From an uncultured Marinobacterium sp. (GTDB lineage: Bacteria > Pseudomonadota > Gammaproteobacteria > Pseudomonadales > Balneatricaceae): DNA of 64,000 nt. Below are positions 1 through 9,753 of the stretch, one piece after another. How positions within the stretch are numbered: the stretch's first letter is position 1; each line of letters starts with the position of its first letter. The stretch lies in contig CANMWJ010000007.1 in assembly GCA_947501565.1 (NCBI GenBank), forward strand, positions 62,001-126,000, read 5' to 3'. The position numbers were made by a program, and so were the translations under genes. A model generated the notes under the pieces. That model did no database searches. It was not told where the DNA came from and worked only from the letters and a program-made list of their open reading frames with translations.

Positions 1-1
1 G

Positions 2-685
2 GAAACCGGCTGGTCGGCCGCGTTTGAGGACCTGTTGGGTGTGCAGGTGAAGCCCAACGGTGACGCTATCGAATATGGTGAGGTTGTACCGATACGCGGA
101 GATGTGCTGGCCAGCGGTATCACCAAGCTGGAGTGGCGCGAGCAGGTGATCGCCTACTCTGATTCCACCTTCCCGTCGGCGGTGTGGCTGATCGCCAGGC
201 CCGACCTGCCGCAGTCCCCCATCAAAGCCAGCGGTGATCTGCAGACGGATATGCAGCGCACCCGTGACAAGTTAACCCCGCAAACCCGTCTGTTGAGTAA
301 ACCCCGTACCTGTCTCGATGCCAGTCTCTACAAGCTGGATGGTCTGGCCCTGATCGAATACTCCAGCAAGATCGATGTGAACGAGGTTGCACCGGCAGTG
401 ATCCAGGGGGTGACCGACACCGCGCTGCTGGATGTGCCGGATGCGTTGATCGCGCTGGAGAAGTGGGCAGGACAGATCAAGGTGCTGGGGCCGATCTCCG
501 GTCTGCAGGAGATGGGTGTGGTGTTCCGCCAGGAGGATAATGCCTTGCGGGAAGCGTTTAACGCCTACTTCCGGGAGTTGGTGCGCACCGGGCGTTACCA
601 GCAGATGGTGGATCGTTATTACCCCAATATCCGCCAGCACTTTCCTGAATTCTTCGCAGCGCTGGCGGCGTCTGCGGTTCAGTAA
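2..685 (+). CDS. Periplasmic solute-binding-like protein, 5' end outside the window
   Basis: The reading frame is open to the left edge, so the start and any signal peptide lie upstream. About 227 residues are visible. The C-terminal part (a stretch beginning VVFRQEDNALREAFNAYF, then a YYP motif) resembles the last lobe of family 3 solute-binding proteins (SBP_bac_3), in which a late helix packs against the ligand lobe. The stop is 14 bases before the start of a membrane GGDEF-EAL gene on the same strand, which suggests co-transcription and possibly that this protein passes a periplasmic ligand signal to it. A transport role is less likely because no ABC permease or ATPase is adjacent. The family call rests on recognition of the C-terminus only. 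Confidence 0.7.
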   Translation, partial: ETGWSAAFEDLLGVQVKPNGDAIEYGEVVPIRGDVLASGITKLEWREQVIAYSDSTFPSAVWLIARPDLPQSPIKASGDLQTDMQRTRDKLTPQTRLLSKPRTCLDASLYKLDGLALIEYSSKIDVNEVAPAVIQGVTDTALLDVPDALIALEKWAGQIKVLGPISGLQEMGVVFRQEDNALREAFNAYFRELVRTGRYQQMVDRYYPNIRQHFPEFFAALAASAVQ

Positions 686-699
686 CGGCGGGAGACAGG

Positions 700-2973
700 A
701 TGTTTCAACGATCTCTGCTCGGTAAATTCTGGCTGTTCTTTCTCTCCGCCGTGGTGATTATCTACACGGCGTTGCTGATCGGGCTGTCAGTGCAGTCGCA
801 GCGGAGTTCTTATGATGCAGCGCTGGAGACCGCCAGCAACGAGTTTGATGCCCAGGTGCGGGTGCTGGATTACGAATATCACCAGTTGTCTGACCACCTC
901 TACCAGCTGTCCGAGCTGAATGCTATCAACGTTTACTACGCCAACCTGATGCTGGGGATGTCCTACCGTTACGGCCTCAGCGACAGCCTGTTCAACATCT
1001 CCACTGATATCCGCGAAGTGCTGCTGAAGCACGATCTGGGCAGTCACGTTCGTGCCATCGAGTTTGTCGATGCGGTGGGTGGATACCGCCAGAATATCCG
1101 TTTGGTGGAGAGTGCAGGCCAGTGTGGACGTAAATTCTCTACGGTCACAACCCGGGAGCTGTTCTTTATCGGTGATGCGATCTGCTTGCAGGTACCGGTG
1201 ATCTACAAGCAGCTGTCTCGCGGCGTGCTGCACGTGGAGTTGAGCGCCAGTATCTTCGATATCAGTAGTTTCTCCGGCAGTGGCCACTACTACCTGCTCG
1301 ATCCGGCGGGGGGATATTGGCAGTGGGACCAGACCGGCAGACGCTGGCTGGCGACCGATCAGGGGCCGCCACTCAGTAACGATAACTTCCTCTTCAGCGC
1401 AGAGCTGACCTCCGGTGGTTTCGGCATGCTGCGTTCGCTGCCGAGTAATGAGCTGATCAGCTTTACCCAGACTACCGAGTTTATTATCGCGTTGTCCGGG
1501 CTGGCCCTGTTGGTCTGGATCGCCGGTTACAAGGTGGTGCGCTATCGCGAACAAAACCTGCTGCTGAACGCCGAAGTGGCGCAGGAGCGGCAGCATATCG
1601 AAAAACTCTCGCAGGCAAACAAACGTCTGGAATCGGAGATGACCCGCCGTGAGGCGCTGGAGCAGCAGCTCAGCTACCGGGCCCATCACGACATGCTCAC
1701 CGGTTTACCCAACCGGGAGCAGGCGATTGCCTGCATCGATGAGGCGATCGCCAGGGCACAACCCAGCAGAAACCTGCTGGCGGTGGTGTTCTGCGATCTG
1801 GACCGCTTTAAACAGGTGAACGATACTCTGGGGCACGATGCGGGTGACTCGCTGATTACAAATGCCGCTGAACGCCTGCAGGCGGTGGTCGGCAAGAATG
1901 ATATGGTGGCCCGTTTCGGGGGCGACGAGTTCCTGCTGCTGGTGGAAAGCTGCGATTCGGTGCATGCGGTGGAGCTGTTATGTCAGCGCCTGATCGGTGT
2001 CTTTCAGCAACCGTTCCACCTCATGGAGCACGAATTTACGGTGACCTGCAGCATGGGCGTAGCGCTGTTCCCCCGTGACAGCGCCAACAGCGCCGAGCTG
2101 ATCAAGCAGGCGGATACTGCGCTCTACCGGGCGAAAGAGGATGGCCGTGCCGCCTGGCGCTTCTATCAGCCCGCGCTGGATATGCAGCTGCAGTCACGTC
2201 TTAATCTCGAACAGAAGCTGTTGAGCAAGGAGTGGGATGATCACCTGTGTCTGATGTACCAGCCGATCGTGCATGCTCAGACTGGACGGGTGGAGGCGAT
2301 TGAAGCGCTGGTGCGTTGGCGTGACGAGGATGGCCTGATTATCGGGCCGGACCAGTTTATTCCGATCGCTGAGGATCTGGGACTGATCGGCGAGATCGGT
2401 GAATGGGTGCTGCGTCGAGTGGTGCGTGATAATCGTTGGTTTGCCAACCTGGGCATTACCTCTTTCGTGAATATCTCCCCGCTGCAGTTTGTCTGGAAAA
2501 CCCCCTTACTGGAGCTGATCCGGCAGATCAGCCAGGAGGAGGGTGTAGCGATTCACGGTCTGGGGCTGGAGGTGACCGAAAGCTCTCTGGTACGCAACGT
2601 AGACGAAGTGAAGTTCACCCTCGACCAACTCGCCCGGGATGGCATGCATCTGGCGATCGATGACTTCGGCACAGGTTACTCCTCGCTCTCCTACCTGAAA
2701 CGTTTTCCGTTTAACCGTATTAAGATCGATAAGAGTTTTGTGCGTGATATCTGTGATGACCCCGGGGACCTGGAGCTGGTACGGGCGATCATCGCGATGG
2801 CGCGGGCGATGAACTTGAACGTGATTGCGGAAGGGGTCGAGACCACGTCGCAGCTGGGCGTATTACGCGAACTGTCCTGTGATTACGTGCAGGGATACTT
2901 CTACAGCCGACCGCTGGTACTGGAAGAGATGATCGCGTTCTGCGAAGAGCAGAACGAGATGATGCCCGCCTGA
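700..2973 (+). CDS. Membrane GGDEF-EAL c-di-GMP synthase/phosphodiesterase
   Basis: 757 aa. A membrane segment at about 8-28, a periplasmic region of roughly 230 residues, and a second membrane segment at about 260-281 are followed by a short coiled coil, a GGDEF domain (GGDEF at 407-411) and an EAL domain (EAL at 535-537, DDFGTGYSS at 654-662). The residues needed for metal binding and hydrolysis (VNIS, VTES, DD, KIDKSF, AEGVE) are all present, so phosphodiesterase activity is expected. The cyclase signature is also intact. The RxxD inhibitory site before GGDEF is missing its Arg (the local sequence is GKND), so product inhibition there is unlikely. The binding-protein gene just upstream is a plausible periplasmic partner. 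Family is sure; net activity is not. Confidence 0.93.
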   Translation: MFQRSLLGKFWLFFLSAVVIIYTALLIGLSVQSQRSSYDAALETASNEFDAQVRVLDYEYHQLSDHLYQLSELNAINVYYANLMLGMSYRYGLSDSLFNISTDIREVLLKHDLGSHVRAIEFVDAVGGYRQNIRLVESAGQCGRKFSTVTTRELFFIGDAICLQVPVIYKQLSRGVLHVELSASIFDISSFSGSGHYYLLDPAGGYWQWDQTGRRWLATDQGPPLSNDNFLFSAELTSGGFGMLRSLPSNELISFTQTTEFIIALSGLALLVWIAGYKVVRYREQNLLLNAEVAQERQHIEKLSQANKRLESEMTRREALEQQLSYRAHHDMLTGLPNREQAIACIDEAIARAQPSRNLLAVVFCDLDRFKQVNDTLGHDAGDSLITNAAERLQAVVGKNDMVARFGGDEFLLLVESCDSVHAVELLCQRLIGVFQQPFHLMEHEFTVTCSMGVALFPRDSANSAELIKQADTALYRAKEDGRAAWRFYQPALDMQLQSRLNLEQKLLSKEWDDHLCLMYQPIVHAQTGRVEAIEALVRWRDEDGLIIGPDQFIPIAEDLGLIGEIGEWVLRRVVRDNRWFANLGITSFVNISPLQFVWKTPLLELIRQISQEEGVAIHGLGLEVTESSLVRNVDEVKFTLDQLARDGMHLAIDDFGTGYSSLSYLKRFPFNRIKIDKSFVRDICDDPGDLELVRAIIAMARAMNLNVIAEGVETTSQLGVLRELSCDYVQGYFYSRPLVLEEMIAFCEEQNEMMPA

Positions 2974-3164
2974 TTCAGCGCCCGCCCTACGGGGCATTCA
3001 GTGGTCCGTCACACGGGCAACCCGATCTCTGCGTTAGTGATTTACGTCCGGCAGGCGCCCTGAGGCAACCAGCATGGCTGTAATTAGCATGCCCTCTGGG
3101 TACACTGCCTTGATCTCGAATTACTCTGAATGCCAGAGGTGTTTCGGACTTGTTCGTAGGTTCC

Positions 3165-3551
3165 TTAGCTGGTGCGCCACTGAATCTTCTCCTGCTCGCC
3201 GTTCTCTACCTTCCACCACTCGTCCGGATCGTCGCCGTCGTTCCAGCCGCCAGCGATACAGCGGATCTGGGTCTCCATCTCGGATGCGGCAGAGAGCGCG
3301 CATTCCAGATCGGTGGCCCAGTCGGTCTGGTCAGATTTGAACCAGACGCTGGTCCAGGCTTTACCCACCACCTTTTCATGCACCATTACCGGTACCTTGG
3401 CGCCGTTTGCGCTGGCGCGGTACTCATGGATAGTGCCCTGGGAGAAATCGCGCAGCAGGTCGTCGAAGCGGCTGTTGAGCCACTGCTCGATCTGCTCCTG
3501 CGTGCGGTTTTTTACGTAGATCTCAATATCGGGATGGCGTTGTTCAGTCAT
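3165..3551 (-). CDS. Conserved-looking small cytoplasmic protein, function unknown
   Basis: 128 aa starting at the ATG at 3551, chosen because it overlaps the end of the preceding minus-strand gene by only 8 bases; a start 42 bases upstream is possible but would overlap more. It is hydrophilic, with no signal peptide or membrane segment, and carries an acidic tract (GWNDGDDPDEWW) near the C-terminus. I do not recognise the family. The overlap with the small membrane protein gene upstream, and that gene's overlap with rlmA, argue for a translationally coupled operon running dapE-rlmA-membrane protein-this gene. Confidence 0.7.
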   Translation of the reverse strand: MTEQRHPDIEIYVKNRTQEQIEQWLNSRFDDLLRDFSQGTIHEYRASANGAKVPVMVHEKVVGKAWTSVWFKSDQTDWATDLECALSAASEMETQIRCIAGGWNDGDDPDEWWKVENGEQEKIQWRTS

Positions 3552-3821
3552 CGGTCCGGTCATCATTAAAAAAGCGGAAAAGGCGAAGCACACTGAGGCA
3601 AATATAGCCGAAAGCGGCGGCGATGATACCGACTGCCACCAGAATAAGGCCGATCAGCGCCAGTGCCTCCTGTGCGACGGAGGCGCGCAATAGAAACTCG
3701 GCGGCACCGATCAGCAGCATACCCAGGAAAAAGGTGCAGAAGCCGCCGATCAGGATGATCAGGTTCTGGCGGTAGTTATCGGCGCGGCGGATCAGCCAGC
3801 GTCTCAGGGCTGGGGGTAACT

Positions 3822-3825
<4 letters not shown>
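3544..3825 (-). CDS. Small inner-membrane protein with two membrane segments
   Basis: 93 aa. Two hydrophobic segments at about 22-45 and 54-80, a basic N-terminus (RRWLIRR) and an acidic C-terminal tail (DDRTDD). By the positive-inside rule the N-terminus is probably cytoplasmic. Function unknown. The start overlaps the rlmA stop by 4 bases and its own stop overlaps the next gene by 8 bases, so it belongs to the same transcript as rlmA and dapE. Confidence 0.75.
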
Positions 3826-5906
<2,081 letters not shown>

Positions 5907-5927
5907 CGGTCAGCGCTTAAGCAGTGC

Positions 5928-6959
5928 TTAGTTGTGCTTGTGCAGCTCTTCGTTCAGTTCGATCGCAGACTTGTTAGTCTTCACTTCGATGCGACCGTTC
6001 TGAGAGTTACGACGGAACAGCAGGTCTGGTTTACCCGCCAGTTCAGCTGCTTTCACTACGCTTACTTCGTTGTTCTGGTCGTCCAGTACGGTTACTTTGG
6101 AACCGCCGGTTACGTACAGACCCGCTTCCAGTGTGCAGCGATCGCCCAGTGGCAGACCCAGACCCGCGTTCGCGCCCAGCAGGCAGTTTTCGCCCACGGA
6201 GATCACCACGTTGTTACCGCCGGACAGGGTACCCATGGTGGATGCACCACCACCGATGTCGGAACCGTTACCGACCACAACACCTGCGGAGATACGGCCT
6301 TCAACCATGCTCACACCCATGGTGCCTGCATTGAAGTTGATGAAACCTTCGTGCATGACGGTGGTGCCTTCGCCCACGTGTGCGCCCAGGCGGATACGGG
6401 ATGCATCACCGACACGGATACCTGCTGGTACCACGTAGTTGGTCATCTGCGGGAACTTGTCCACGGAGTAAACGTGCAGCATGCGACCCTGTGCGCGTGC
6501 CGCCAGCTGACGCTTGGACAGGTCGTCCATGGATACCGCACCTTCGGAGGTCCAGGCAACGTTTGGCAGCAGGCCGAACATGCCCGCCAGGTTCAGGCCG
6601 TGTGGCTGTACCAGACGGTGAGACAGCAGCGCCAGCTTCAGGTAAACCTCTGCGGTGGAGGATGGCTCAGCGTCGGTTTCCAGAATGGTCACGAACAGTG
6701 CTTGAGAGGTACCTTCCAGGATCTCAACGATCTCAGCCTGGTCTTCAGCACCTACGGACAGGAAGGCCGCTTCCAGCGCTTTCAGCTGGGATTCCTGAAT
6801 TTCGATCGCTGCGTTGCCGCCTTCGTAACCGATCTTCTCGGCAACTGCTGCAACCATTTTCTCGTCAGCGTTCAGCAGTGGGGTGTTGTAGTACACCTCC
6901 AGCAGGTCACCCGTAGAAGATTTAGTACCTACACCCAGACCGAATGCAAAATTTGCCAT
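5928..6959 (-). CDS. dapD: Tetrahydrodipicolinate N-succinyltransferase DapD (Pseudomonas type)
   Basis: 343 aa starting at the second of two adjacent ATG codons; GGAG lies 7 bases before it and only 4 before the first (6962). The enzyme transfers succinyl from succinyl-CoA to tetrahydrodipicolinate, the committed step of the succinylase route. The long form of about 340 aa with a distinct N-terminal domain is that of Pseudomonas and Mycobacterium, unlike the 274-aa E. coli enzyme. The left-handed parallel beta-helix is visible as hexapeptide repeats around residues 175-275 (VGDASRIRLGAHVGEG, then NGSDIGGGAS). It follows the ArsC-like gene by about 60 bases and ends in a hairpin. Confidence 0.95.
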   Translation of the reverse strand: MANFAFGLGVGTKSSTGDLLEVYYNTPLLNADEKMVAAVAEKIGYEGGNAAIEIQESQLKALEAAFLSVGAEDQAEIVEILEGTSQALFVTILETDAEPSSTAEVYLKLALLSHRLVQPHGLNLAGMFGLLPNVAWTSEGAVSMDDLSKRQLAARAQGRMLHVYSVDKFPQMTNYVVPAGIRVGDASRIRLGAHVGEGTTVMHEGFINFNAGTMGVSMVEGRISAGVVVGNGSDIGGGASTMGTLSGGNNVVISVGENCLLGANAGLGLPLGDRCTLEAGLYVTGGSKVTVLDDQNNEVSVVKAAELAGKPDLLFRRNSQNGRIEVKTNKSAIELNEELHKHN

Positions 6960-7017
6960 CATGTGACTCCAATAAACTTGTATTAATCTCGATTAAATTC
7001 TGATCTTGCCGGGTGGC

Positions 7018-7365
7018 TCAGCGGCCCAGCAGGGATGCGTACTCGGCATCCTTAAATCCTACTTTGCGCACGTCGCCGGTATCCAGCAACGGTCGCTTGA
7101 TGATCGCGGGGTTCTCCAGCATCACCTCAATGGCTGAGGCCTCATCAATGTTGTTCTTTACCTCGTCGGACAGCTGACGCCAGGTGGTGCCGCGTTTGTT
7201 CAGCAGCACTTCCCAGCCCAGTTCGCTCACCCAGCCTTTCAGCTGGTCGGCGTCCAGACCGTCCTTGCGGTAGTCGTGGAACTGATACTCGACACCTTCC
7301 GCTTCCAGCCACTTGCGGGCTTTCTTGATGGTGTCGCAGTTTTTAATACCGTACATGGTGATCAT
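7018..7365 (-). CDS. yffB: ArsC/Spx-family reductase, YffB type
   Basis: 115 aa with a thioredoxin-like fold. The N-terminus reads [20 protein letters not shown], with a single Cys at position 10 as in YffB and Spx-like proteins and no CxxC. True arsenate reductases carry a similar loop but extra Arg residues. Its place between dapC and dapD is a common arrangement in Pseudomonas-like genomes; whether it works in DAP synthesis or merely shares the transcript is unknown. It starts 15 bases after the dapC stop. Confidence 0.88.
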   Translation of the reverse strand: MITMYGIKNCDTIKKARKWLEAEGVEYQFHDYRKDGLDADQLKGWVSELGWEVLLNKRGTTWRQLSDEVKNNIDEASAIEVMLENPAIIKRPLLDTGDVRKVGFKDAEYASLLGR

Positions 7366-7380
7366 TACAGACGCCTGCTT

Positions 7381-8583
7381 TCAGTCTTTCAGGGACTCGA
7401 CGTATGCGCGGATGCGTTTAGCGCCTTCCACACACTCTTCCAGCGTCGCAACCAGCGCCATACGCACGTAACCCGCACCCGGCAGTACACCGTCGGTTTC
7501 ACGGGAGAGGTAACGGCCCGGCAGGACGGTCAGGTTCTGCTGCTCGAACAGGCCCTGCGCGAACTTATCGTCGTCGATCGGTGTTTTCGCCCACAGGTAG
7601 AAGCTCGCGTCCGGCTGCTGTACGTCCATCACTGGCGACAGGATCTCGATCACAGCGTCGAACTTACGACGGTACTGGTCACGGTTCTCCAGCACGTGGT
7701 CTTCATCGTTCCATGCAGCGATGGAGGCCAGCTGGTGCTGGATCGGCATGGAGCAGCCGTGGTAGGTGCGGTACTGCAGGAACGGTCCCAGCAGCCCAGC
7801 GTCACCGGCGATGAAACCGGAGCGCAGACCCGGCAGGTTGGAGCGCTTGGAGAGGCTGTGCATCACTACGCAGTTTTTGTAGTCGTCACGGCCCAGCTCA
7901 GCGCATGCCTGCAGCAGGCCGACCGGTGGGTTCGCTTCGTCGAAGTAGATTTCGGAGTAACACTCGTCGGAGGCGATGATGAAATCGTACTTATCGGACA
8001 GCGCGATCAGTTTCTTCAGCGTTTCCAGATCGGTGGCGGCACCGGTCGGGTTGCTCGGCGAGCAGAGGAACAGCAGCTGACAGCGCTGCCACACATCTTC
8101 AGACACTGCATCGAAATCTGGAATGAAACTATTTTCCTCCAGACAGTTCAGATAGTAGGGTGCGGCACCCGCCAAATAGGCCGCACCTTCGTAGATCTGG
8201 TAGAACGGGTTCGGCGAGATCACCAGCGCATCGTCGCTGCGATTAACCGCCGCCTGAGTGAACGCAAAGATCGCTTCACGGGTTCCGTTTACCGGCAGGA
8301 CGTTCTGTTCAGCGTCCATGCTGCCTTCTTTCAGCTGAAAACGACGTTCGCACCAGTCCGCGATTGCGCTGCGCAACTCCGGCATCCCTTTGGTAGTCGG
8401 ATAGTTGGACAGACGCGCCATGTTGTCGGCCAGTACTTCGGCCACAAATTCAGGGGCTGGATGTTTCGGCTCACCGATGGAGAGCGCAATGTGCTCAAGA
8501 TCCGCCGGTGGTGTGACCTGCGCTTTCAGTGCGGTCAGTTTTTCAAACGGATAAGGCTGCAGAAGGCTGAGATCTCTGTTCAT
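7381..8583 (-). CDS. dapC: Succinyldiaminopimelate transaminase DapC
   Basis: 400 aa from the ATG at 8583, preceded by AGGA at about 8 bases. It is a fold-type I PLP aminotransferase that makes N-succinyl-LL-DAP from N-succinyl-2-amino-6-ketopimelate and glutamate. The PLP lysine is in SLSKRSNLPGLR near residue 240, with SNPTGA and the ASDECYSEI segment before it, all typical of DapC. First gene of the dapC-yffB-dapD run, divergent from the PilZ gene across a gap of about 200 bases that must hold both promoters. Confidence 0.95.
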   Translation of the reverse strand: MNRDLSLLQPYPFEKLTALKAQVTPPADLEHIALSIGEPKHPAPEFVAEVLADNMARLSNYPTTKGMPELRSAIADWCERRFQLKEGSMDAEQNVLPVNGTREAIFAFTQAAVNRSDDALVISPNPFYQIYEGAAYLAGAAPYYLNCLEENSFIPDFDAVSEDVWQRCQLLFLCSPSNPTGAATDLETLKKLIALSDKYDFIIASDECYSEIYFDEANPPVGLLQACAELGRDDYKNCVVMHSLSKRSNLPGLRSGFIAGDAGLLGPFLQYRTYHGCSMPIQHQLASIAAWNDEDHVLENRDQYRRKFDAVIEILSPVMDVQQPDASFYLWAKTPIDDDKFAQGLFEQQNLTVLPGRYLSRETDGVLPGAGYVRMALVATLEECVEGAKRIRAYVESLKD

Positions 8584-8784
8584 TGATAGTCCTGTTAGAT
8601 ACCCGTGAGAGACCGGGTTTTGCACGCGACAAGGTGCAAAATTATACAGAAATCATATTCATCCATTAAGAGTTGAAAGCATAAATCTGAGTAAATGAGT
8701 GGGGAATTGAGTCGAAAGTGGATTTTGCTGGCCCTGATACCGCGTTTGCTATGCTTCCATTAGTAAAAAGTGAGGAACAACAAG

Positions 8785-9144
8785 ATGCATCCCGAGCTAC
8801 GTTTACATCCGCGTATGCCTTTAGAAGCCCCGGCTGAAATGGTGTTTTCATCGGGAGATTCGGCGGACATTACCTTGCTGAGTCTGAGTTTGGGCGGGTT
8901 GATGACGGAGGGCGATGGCCGTGCATTCAAACTTCTCGAAGAGCATCGCCCCAGTTTCCCGGTGGAGGTGGATATGCACTTTGGACTGGGTGAGCGACCG
9001 GTGCGTTGTCACTGCCGCCTGATCCACACCCAGCGGTTGCGTCAGGATCTTTTCAGTTTTGGCTTCAAACTGCTGAGCCTGGACCTGCAGGACCAGCAAC
9101 TGATCCGCGAGAAGGTGGAGGAGTACGAGCTGAGCCGCCTCTGA
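8785..9144 (+). CDS. PilZ-domain protein, first of a tandem pair
   Basis: 119 aa from the ATG at 8785 with GAGGAA about 10 bases upstream. PilZ proteins bind c-di-GMP through an RxxxR loop and a (D/N)xSxxG strand. Here RLHPR is at residues 6-10, but the second motif reads SLSLGG at 33-38, with Ser in place of Asp/Asn. The whole protein is a single PilZ domain with no fusion partner, so it would act as an adaptor. It is closely similar in length and sequence to the next gene (shared pieces include PAEM, FPVEV, HFGL, CHCRLIHT and RQDL). The altered motif could weaken ligand binding. Confidence 0.85.
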   Translation: MHPELRLHPRMPLEAPAEMVFSSGDSADITLLSLSLGGLMTEGDGRAFKLLEEHRPSFPVEVDMHFGLGERPVRCHCRLIHTQRLRQDLFSFGFKLLSLDLQDQQLIREKVEEYELSRL

Positions 9145-9301
9145 TCTGTGGGGATCAATGCGGCATAGGGCAGATCGGGAGGCTTCTCTTTTTGCCCGCT
9201 GGGCTGATCTGGTACAGATAAATTACGACTTTCGCCGACCTGAACCTGCAATCAAACGCTTGTTTGCTATCCTGAACGGGGAGTTATTGCAGGAGTAAGT
9301 G

Positions 9302-9667
9302 ATGCACGCAGATTTACGCATGCACCCCCGGATGACGACGGAGATCCCCGCGGAGATGATTTTATCCGATGAGGTCGCTGTCGATATCCTGATTCGAAAT
9401 ATCAGTCTGGGCGGGATGATGGTTGAGGGCAGCGACCAGATGTTCCAGGCAGTTCAGCAGCAGGTGCCCGCCTTTCCCGTGGAGGTGGAGATCCATTTTG
9501 GGCTTCAGGGTGCGCCGGTGCATTGCCACTGTCGGCTGATCCATACCACGCGCAAACGTCAGGATCTCTACCATATGGGATTTAAAGCACTCAGCATGGA
9601 CGAACACTCCGCTGAGCAGATCCGACAGGTACTGGCGGAGTATGAAAAGAACCGAGGCAGCGCCTGA
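9302..9667 (+). CDS. PilZ-domain protein, second of a tandem pair
   Basis: 121 aa from the ATG at 9302, preceded by AGGAG with a 6-base gap; the GTG three bases earlier is less well placed. RMHPR at residues 6-10 and NISLGG at 33-38 match the full PilZ c-di-GMP consensus RxxxR and (D/N)xSxxG. Residue spacing is identical to the upstream paralogue, indicating a tandem duplication. The gap of about 157 bases gives room for a separate promoter. Probable single-domain c-di-GMP receptor whose target is not evident from its neighbours. Confidence 0.88.
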   Translation: MHADLRMHPRMTTEIPAEMILSDEVAVDILIRNISLGGMMVEGSDQMFQAVQQQVPAFPVEVEIHFGLQGAPVHCHCRLIHTTRKRQDLYHMGFKALSMDEHSAEQIRQVLAEYEKNRGSA

Positions 9668-9679
9668 ACCGGTAAGCCA

Positions 9680-9704
9680 GGGCCAGCTGATCATCAGCTG
9701 GCCC
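9680..9704. terminator. Convergent hairpin between PilZ gene and RND permease
   Basis: Eleven-base perfect stem GGGCCAGCTGA / TCAGCTGGCCC with a TCA loop. It lies between the plus-strand PilZ gene and the minus-strand RND permease stop, and probably ends transcription from both sides, though the T tracts are weak. Confidence 0.6.
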
Positions 9705-9753
9705 CGTTCTTGTTTCAGAGTGTCTTTTGTTTCCGGTGTTTCTCAGCTGCCGC

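Noticed and set aside
3074-3569. Plus-strand frames opposite the 128-aa gene at 3165-3551
   Set aside because: The minus-strand gene overlaps its neighbour in an operon-like way, while the plus-strand frames have Arg/Ser-rich or shadow-like composition and no ribosome site.
5934-6986. A 350-codon open frame opposite dapD
   Set aside because: Antisense to a clear dapD gene; composition rich in His, Gln and Val with no family likeness and no ribosome site.
7276-8586. A 436-codon open frame opposite yffB and dapC
   Set aside because: Covers two well-supported genes in antisense; no independent support.
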